DNA of 40,138 nucleotides from an uncultured cyanobacterium (lineage in GTDB: Bacteria; Cyanobacteriota; Cyanobacteriia; PCC-6307; Cyanobiaceae): positions 1 to 40,138 of the forward strand of contig CAIOCZ010000179.1 in the NCBI GenBank assembly GCA_903856805.1, written 5' to 3'. Below, one piece after another: positions 35,051 through 40,138 of the stretch. Below the pieces are notes generated by a model. The model was not told the DNA's origin. It did not search any database and saw nothing but the letters and a program-made list of their open reading frames with translations. How positions within the stretch are numbered: the stretch's first letter is position 1; each line of letters starts with the position of its first letter. The position numbers were made by a program, and so were the translations under genes.

Positions 35051-35671
35051 ATGTCCAACTCCATCGGCAGTGTCCCCGGTCGGTCCGAGGGCCCGCCCTT
35101 CCACCGGGTGCCCCTGTCTCCGCCGGGGCCCGCCGACCCGGCCCCCCGTCCCCCCAGCCGCATCCGCCTCGACAGCAGCCTGCGCCGCTGGTTTGCGCGC
35201 AATCTGGGGCTGTGGCGTTCCCGACGTCTGTACTTTTTTGCCAACGAGGAGGTGTTGCGGGTCGATATGTTGCTGCGGGTGGAGAGCTTCAGCGAGCCCG
35301 TGGAGGGGGAAGCGGCCTATCGCTTCAGTTGGTGGCCGGAGCAGGAGTTCGGATTCTTTGATCAGAAACCCCAGTATCCGCGCGAAGGCCGGACGGAGGC
35401 CTACCTCTGCGGCCATCAGTTGCGCCGCAGCAAGTGTTTCTTGAATGATTTTCCTATCCACAGTCAGATCCGGCAGGTGGATGAACACGAAGTGGTGTTT
35501 GAATCCCACTACCTCCAAACGGATGTGACCGAGCACGTTCGCCTGATCGATGAGGATCGTTTGCGGTCGCGCTCCATCTATTCCTGGCGGCAGGGGGTGC
35601 TGGAACTGGCCGAGATGCACCACGAGGAGCGGCTGGAGGGGGCGGGCCCGTGCCTGGCGGCGAGCGCCTGA
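35051..35671 (+). CDS. CpcS/CpeS-like lipocalin-fold protein (tentative)
   Basis: 206-residue protein. After a Pro-rich, unstructured 35 residues comes a domain beginning RRWFARNLGLWRSRRLYFF, with repeated beta-strands (YRFSWWPEQEF, RTEAYLCGHQLRR, EVVFESHY, RLRSRSIYSWRQGVLELAEMHHEERL). The opening G-x-W-x-S-x-R and the ending basic strands resemble the CpcS/CpeS family, lipocalin-fold lyases that attach bilins to phycobiliproteins, but similarity is weak by eye. It might be a non-enzymatic relative or unrelated. ATG at 35051 is used. It is divergent from sasA. Its operon partner could be the secreted protein gene 105 bp downstream. Confidence 0.5.
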   Translation: MSNSIGSVPGRSEGPPFHRVPLSPPGPADPAPRPPSRIRLDSSLRRWFARNLGLWRSRRLYFFANEEVLRVDMLLRVESFSEPVEGEAAYRFSWWPEQEFGFFDQKPQYPREGRTEAYLCGHQLRRSKCFLNDFPIHSQIRQVDEHEVVFESHYLQTDVTEHVRLIDEDRLRSRSIYSWRQGVLELAEMHHEERLEGAGPCLAASA

Positions 35672-35776
35672 TCTGGCTTGAGGGGACCGCCGGGGGGACG
35701 GTCTCAGGCACCGGCCCGCATCGACGGCCGAACTCCGGAGCATGCATCAGCATGGAGGGGTCCGGATTCGATCCCC

Positions 35777-36196
35777 TTGTCCTTTCTGCTGCGTCACTCC
35801 CGAAAGCTGGTGCTGGCCCCCCTGGTGGCCCTGCCCCTGCTGTTCGCTCCCCTGGCCGTTCAGGCCACCCCGGCCACCCCTACGGAGATGTCCCTCTACA
35901 CCCGGATCGGCGCTCTGAATGTCTGCATCTCCCGCTCTGCTGGGGTGGAGTTCGATAAATCGGTGGCGATTGCCGGTGAAACGGTGGCGCGGGTGATTGA
36001 GGGCCAGCATCAGAGCCAGATTCAGCAGGTGGGCAACAAGGCCCTCACGATTGAGGAACTGCGGAAGGGCTCGATCAATTCGGTGGTGCTGGGCTCCGCC
36101 GAGTTGTGCCCCAAGCAGGTGCCCCCTGAGGTGTTGAAGAAGGTGCAGGACGCCCTCAAGCAACTCGGTGGCAAGGGCGCCCCAGCGCCGAAGTAG
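35777..36196 (+). CDS. Small secreted protein of unknown function
   Basis: 139-residue protein. With TTG at 35777 the N-terminus is a clean Sec signal: SFLLRHSRKLVLAPLVALPLLFAPLAVQA, cut likely after VQA. The mature part starts TPATPTEMSLYTRIGALNVCISRSAGVEFDKSVAIAG and contains ARVIEGQHQSQIQQVGNKALTIEELRKGSINSVVLGSAELCPKQ, with two Cys likely forming a disulfide. I recall similar proteins as conserved and uncharacterised in marine Synechococcus, but cannot name a function. The frame is open upstream to 35678 (also TTG), which would bury the signal; the signal peptide decides the start. It is 54 bp before pepN. Confidence 0.68.
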   Translation: MSFLLRHSRKLVLAPLVALPLLFAPLAVQATPATPTEMSLYTRIGALNVCISRSAGVEFDKSVAIAGETVARVIEGQHQSQIQQVGNKALTIEELRKGSINSVVLGSAELCPKQVPPEVLKKVQDALKQLGGKGAPAPK

Positions 36197-36250
36197 GGCC
36201 TGCCCCTTTGGCATGCCGTCTCCCCTCCCTCCCCTTCCCGGTGCCCGTTG

Positions 36251-38953
36251 ATGGCTGTCGTGCGTCTGGCCGACTACCAACCGTTCCCCTACACGCTGCC
36301 GCAGCTCGATCTGACGGTGCGGCTCTTCGCCGACCATGCCCTGGTGACGGCCGCCTTAGCGGTGGTTCCCCGGCAGGGCTGCGCTGGGGAGCCCCTGGCC
36401 CTGGCGGGGGTGGACCTGGAGCTGCTGGAGCTGGCCCTCGATGGCCAGCCCCTGGCGCCCACCGCCTACCGGCTCGAGGAGACTGGTCTGGTGGTGCTGG
36501 AACCGCCCCGGGGCCCGTTCCGGTTGGAGAGCACGGTGCGGATCCACCCCCAAGCCAACACCACCCTGGAGGGGATCTATGCCAGCGGGGGATTGATCAC
36601 CAGCCAGTGCGAAGCGGAGGGGTTTCGCCGCATCACCTTCCATCCCGACCGGCCCGACCTGCTCAGTCGCTTCCGGGTGCGGATCGAGGCGGATCGGGCC
36701 AGCTGCCCGGTCCTCCTCTCCAATGGCAACGGCGTGGAGGCCGGTCCGCTGGCCGACGATCCCCAGCGCCATTACGCCCTCTGGGACGATCCCTTCCCCA
36801 AGCCCTCCTATCTCTTTGCCTTGGTGGCGGGGTCGCTGGTGGAGGTTCGCGACCAGTTCACCACCGCCAGCGGCGCTGTCGTGCAGCTGCGCCTGCATGT
36901 GGAGCCTGGCGATGAACCGTTCACCACCCATGCCATGGCCTCCCTGAAGCGATCGATGGCCTGGGATGAGCAGGTGTATGGCCTTGAGTACGACCTGGAG
37001 GAATTCAATATCGTTGCCGTGCGCCATTTCAACATGGGCGCCATGGAGAACAAGAGCCTCAATATCTTCAACTCAAAGTTGGTCCTGGCGGACGCGGAAA
37101 CGGCCACTGACGGCGAGCTGGAGCGGGTGGAAAGTGTGATCGCCCATGAATATTTCCATAATTGGACCGGCAATCGCATCACCTGCCGCGACTGGTTTCA
37201 GCTGTCCCTCAAGGAGGGGCTCACCGTGTTTCGGGATCAGTGCTTCAGTGCTGATCTGCATGGCCAGGCCCAGACCCGCATTGAGGCGGTGGCCATGCTC
37301 CGCAATACCCAGTTCCGGGAGGATGCGGGCCCCACGGCCCACCCCGTGCAGCCGGATCAGTACCAGGCGATCGATAATTTCTATACCACCACCATTTATG
37401 AGAAGGGGTCGGAGCTGATCCGCATGCTCCACACCCTGCTCGGGGAGGAGGCCTTCCTGCGGGGCATGGCGCTCTATGTGGAGCGCCACGATGGTTCGGC
37501 CGCCACCTGCGACGACTTCCTCGCCGCCATGGAGCAAGGCCTGCGGGAGACGATGGCCGCCGAATCACCGGAGATGGCTCCCCGCCCGCCGTTCAACTTC
37601 GATCAGTTTCGTCGCTGGTATCACCAGGCCGGCACCCCGGTGGTGCAGGTGCGTCGCCACTGGGATCCGCAGCGGGGGCAGCTGGAGCTGGTGCTCACCC
37701 AGCACACCCCGGCCACGCCCGGACAGGCGGATAAGCCGCCCCTGGTGATTCCCCTGGCCCTGGGGTTCCTCGATCAGGCGGGGGAGCCCCTGCTCCCCCG
37801 GGTGTTGGGCGAGGCGCAGCCCCAGGCCCAGGCGGCCCTGCTGAGCACGCGCTGGGGGCGCCAGACCCGCCTGGTGGTGTTGGAGGCGGCGGAGCAGCGG
37901 CTGGTGTTCGAGGGGCTGCCGGCCCAGCCCCATCCCCCGGCCCTGTCGCTGTTGCGGCAGTTCTCGGCGCCGGTGCGGCTGGAGCTGGGGCGGCCCACCG
38001 CCGAGCTGGTCCACCTGCTGGCCTGTGACAGCGATCCGGTGGCCCGCTGGGATGCGGGCCAGCAGTTGTTGCGCCAGGCGGTGTTGGCCCGCGCCACGGG
38101 CCGGCCTGAGGCCCAACTGGAGGAGGAGTTGATCGATGCCTTCGCCCGCATCCTGGCGGATCCGGCCCTGGCCCAGGCCAGCCGCGCCACCCTGTTGGCC
38201 CTGCCCGGCCTGGCGGAATTGGAGCAGGGAACCACCGAGCCGGATCCCCTGGCCCTGTTCGCGGCCCTGTTGGCCCTGCAGCGGCGCTTCGGCGAGGCCC
38301 TGGCCGAACCGCTGCAACGGGCCCTGGAGGCCTGCACCCCCCATTGGGGGCTGCCCTGGCCCCAGGGCAACGGCGATCGGCTGCTCACGGCCACGATCTG
38401 GAGCTGGCGGGTGGCGGCCGGCGATGGGGCCGTGACGGCGGCGGCCCGGCAGGCGGTGGAGGGGCCGTCGATGACCCTGGCCCGGGCCGGGTTGCGGGCC
38501 CTGCAGGTGCATGCCATCCCCGAGCGGCAGGCCGCCGTGGAGGCCTTTTATCAGCGCTGGCAGGACAAGCCGGTGATTCTCGATGCCTGGTTTGCCCTGG
38601 AGGCCTCGGCCCCGTTTGTCGATGGCCTGGAGCGGGTGGAGCGGCTGCTGGCCCATCCCCGCTTCGATCCCATGGCCCCCAATGCGGTGCGGGCGGTGCT
38701 GGGCGGCCTGGCGGCGAACACCCCGGTGTTCCATCGGGCCGATGGGGAGGGGTATCGGTTTATGGCCGAGCGGATCCGGGATCTGGATCGGCTCAATCCG
38801 ATCACCGCGTCGCGCCTGGCCAAGGTGTTCAGCCGTTGGCAGAGTTATGGCCCCGCTCGCCAGCGGCAGATGCGCTCGGCGCTGGAGGAGCTGGCTGCAG
38901 GGTCCCTGTCGGTGAACACCCGCGAAGTGGTTCAGCAGTGCTTGGCGGCCTGA
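36251..38953 (+). CDS. pepN: Aminopeptidase N (M1 metallopeptidase)
   Basis: 900-residue cytoplasmic zinc enzyme removing N-terminal residues from peptides. The substrate-anchoring GAMEN is at 263-267 (FNMGAMENKSLNIF), and the zinc site HExxH-x18-E is at H299, H303 and E322 (AHEYFHNWTGNRIT...SLKEGL). The catalytic Tyr region (TTIYEKGSELIRML) follows, then the long C-terminal all-helical domain typical of gamma-proteobacterial-type PepN. ATG at 36251 is used; TTG one codon earlier is possible. Full length. The 75 bp after it contain a GGGAGG/CCTCCC inverted repeat but no T-run. Confidence 0.96.
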   Translation: MAVVRLADYQPFPYTLPQLDLTVRLFADHALVTAALAVVPRQGCAGEPLALAGVDLELLELALDGQPLAPTAYRLEETGLVVLEPPRGPFRLESTVRIHPQANTTLEGIYASGGLITSQCEAEGFRRITFHPDRPDLLSRFRVRIEADRASCPVLLSNGNGVEAGPLADDPQRHYALWDDPFPKPSYLFALVAGSLVEVRDQFTTASGAVVQLRLHVEPGDEPFTTHAMASLKRSMAWDEQVYGLEYDLEEFNIVAVRHFNMGAMENKSLNIFNSKLVLADAETATDGELERVESVIAHEYFHNWTGNRITCRDWFQLSLKEGLTVFRDQCFSADLHGQAQTRIEAVAMLRNTQFREDAGPTAHPVQPDQYQAIDNFYTTTIYEKGSELIRMLHTLLGEEAFLRGMALYVERHDGSAATCDDFLAAMEQGLRETMAAESPEMAPRPPFNFDQFRRWYHQAGTPVVQVRRHWDPQRGQLELVLTQHTPATPGQADKPPLVIPLALGFLDQAGEPLLPRVLGEAQPQAQAALLSTRWGRQTRLVVLEAAEQRLVFEGLPAQPHPPALSLLRQFSAPVRLELGRPTAELVHLLACDSDPVARWDAGQQLLRQAVLARATGRPEAQLEEELIDAFARILADPALAQASRATLLALPGLAELEQGTTEPDPLALFAALLALQRRFGEALAEPLQRALEACTPHWGLPWPQGNGDRLLTATIWSWRVAAGDGAVTAAARQAVEGPSMTLARAGLRALQVHAIPERQAAVEAFYQRWQDKPVILDAWFALEASAPFVDGLERVERLLAHPRFDPMAPNAVRAVLGGLAANTPVFHRADGEGYRFMAERIRDLDRLNPITASRLAKVFSRWQSYGPARQRQMRSALEELAAGSLSVNTREVVQQCLAA

Positions 38954-39028
38954 GCAGGGGCGGGGAGGGCTTTCTGGTCCTCCCTGTCAGGATGGGCCTG
39001 ATCTGCGGCACCTGGCCTCCCTGTCCCT

Positions 39029-40138
39029 ATGACGGATCCGTCGACGTTGGAGCCAACCTTGTCCGCCGAGTCCCCCCCTCTCCCTGATCCGGACGACGCC
39101 GCAGCGGACAACTCCCTTGACGCTTTCCCCGATCCCGAGCGCCCCAGCACCGCTGACCTGCCTTCGTTGCTGCGCTGGGCTGGCCTTGCCCTGATCACGG
39201 TGTATGTGATGAGTGTGCTGAGCGTGGCCATCCCGGTGCAGCTGGTGCAGCCCCTCTGGTTGGTGAAGATCACCAATGCCTTGCGCAGTGGCGCCAGCTT
39301 TGCCCTGGAGGGGGCGGTGCTGGTGGCGCTGGCGGAATTCCTCGATCCCGCCTCGCCGGAGCTGGCCCGCTGGTCCCGCCGCATTCGTCGCGGGGCCTTG
39401 CTGGCTGCGGTGGGGTTTGTGTTGATGATTCCCCTGCAGGTGTTCGCTGGATTTGCCCTGCGCTTTGTGCAGGATGAGCAGGAGCAATTGGTGATCAAGA
39501 AGCTTCGGCTCACGGAAAAGGCGATCGCCAAGGCCCGCACGGTGGCGGACATGACCCTGGCCCTATCCCAGCTACCCGGCCAGCAGCGCATGACCAGCCA
39601 GATCACCCCGGAGGTGCTGGAAAGTGCCCGCAGCCAGCTGCTCTATCAGATCCGTCCCCAGATCGGGGAGCTGGACGGGCAACTCACCAGGCAGCGGCTG
39701 GTCCGCTGGAGTCCGGTGTTCGGGGACACGGCCCGAGACAGCGTGATCACCCTGGCCTATGGGGTGGCCTTCGCCGCCCTGGGGCGCCGTGCCAAGGATT
39801 CGGCTTCGTTGCTGGATCGGCTGTTGCAGCGCCGCAACCCCCAGCCCCTCTCGGCGGCAGCCCTCGATGCCCAGGCCGAGGCCCGCGATCGGGAGCTGGA
39901 GGAACAGGAGCTGGTGGCCCAGGACCTGGCGGAGGCGCGCCAGCGCTATTTCGAGGAGCGCAACGACGACTTCGATCCCGACGGGGAGGGTGGTGCACCC
40001 CCCCAGCCCCAGGGTGGTTTTTGGCGTCGTTGGCGGGGAGGGAACCCCCAGGTGGTGGGCTTCTACGAGGAGGAGGAGGAGGAGGACGAGGCCGAGTGGG
40101 GGGAGGGGAGCGGGCCCGCCTCGCCGCCGCCGCAGCCC
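39029..40138 (+). CDS. Membrane protein with acidic C-terminal region, possibly HpsJ-like (3' end beyond window)
   Basis: Open from ATG at 39029 to the window edge (370 codons, no stop). A Pro/Asp-rich N-terminus is followed by a helix (about residues 53-75, WAGLALITVYVMSVLSVAIPVQL), a hydrophobic-amphipathic stretch with LVKITNALRSGASFALEGAVLVALAEFLDP, a second helix (about 125-150, GALLAAVGFVLMIPLQVFAGFAL), a long polar helical part (about 150-230) and a third helix (ITLAYGVAFAALG). The tail is charged, with a run of six Glu (EEEEEED) and a Pro-rich end. The layout recalls HpsJ, associated with cyanobacterial exosortase/polysaccharide systems, but this is a weak guess. Function unknown. Confidence 0.7.
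   Translation, partial: MTDPSTLEPTLSAESPPLPDPDDAAADNSLDAFPDPERPSTADLPSLLRWAGLALITVYVMSVLSVAIPVQLVQPLWLVKITNALRSGASFALEGAVLVALAEFLDPASPELARWSRRIRRGALLAAVGFVLMIPLQVFAGFALRFVQDEQEQLVIKKLRLTEKAIAKARTVADMTLALSQLPGQQRMTSQITPEVLESARSQLLYQIRPQIGELDGQLTRQRLVRWSPVFGDTARDSVITLAYGVAFAALGRRAKDSASLLDRLLQRRNPQPLSAAALDAQAEARDRELEEQELVAQDLAEARQRYFEERNDDFDPDGEGGAPPQPQGGFWRRWRGGNPQVVGFYEEEEEEDEAEWGEGSGPASPPPQP

Overview
The window looks like ordinary chromosome of a GC-rich picocyanobacterium of the Synechococcus/Cyanobium type that carries phycobilisomes. This rests on gene content: petH with an N-terminal CpcD-like (phycobilisome-binding) domain, sasA (the KaiC-interacting kinase), zwf with opcA, crtE, a GH57 branching-enzyme-type glucan gene, a Nat/Aap-type amino-acid transporter, and four scattered HIP1 octamers (GCGATCGC). 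No phage, insertion sequence, CRISPR array or rRNA is visible. One tRNA (Glu, UUC) is present.

Layout, left to right. 1-4135: start of an MscS channel gene (minus, cut by the window edge), a LuxR-type regulator with a degenerate receiver, a CBM2-GH18 chitinase and an aldo/keto reductase ending in a strong terminator. 4136-5113: a lower-GC, apparently gene-poor kilobase. 5114-9183: a four-gene polar amino-acid ABC transporter operon, running tail to tail into a GAP-family membrane protein (9159-9842, minus). 10027-12440 (minus): a secreted protein with a possible C-terminal sorting tag, and a GH57 enzyme. 12550-16767 (plus): leuA, a sulfotransferase-like protein, a possible tiny membrane protein and an orphan sugar-ABC permease; GC falls inside leuA and stays lower to the end of the permease. 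16757-19140: a coiled-coil membrane protein (minus), then a plus-strand cluster of RluA-type pseudouridine synthase, SemiSWEET and two CrcB/Fluc fluoride-channel subunits. 19104-25159: pgpH-like HD phosphohydrolase (minus), folD, crtE, a divergent-PAP2 protein and a Dda/RecD-like helicase. 25230-26439: a small one-helix membrane protein and a second GAP-family paralogue. 26538-31159 (minus): zwf-opcA-cobB-acylphosphatase, a tight gene run. 31386-33601: petH (minus, clear promoter), an SRPBCC protein (plus) with terminator, and tRNA-Glu (minus). 33753-40138: sasA (minus) divergent from a possible CpcS-like protein, a small secreted protein, pepN and a truncated membrane protein.

The genes are mainly housekeeping and central metabolism: NADPH supply (zwf/opcA, petH), isoprenoids, folate one-carbon metabolism, leucine, cobalamin, clock output, and nutrient or ion transport. 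Chitinase, amino-acid uptake, SemiSWEET and the sugar permease give a mild mixotrophic flavour. I found no convincing undescribed multi-gene system. The best leads are the complementary pore-residue losses in the two Fluc subunits, the leaderless chitinase with an RTX-like C-terminal domain, the surface-protein C-terminal tag, and the paired inverted repeats between sasA and its divergent neighbour.
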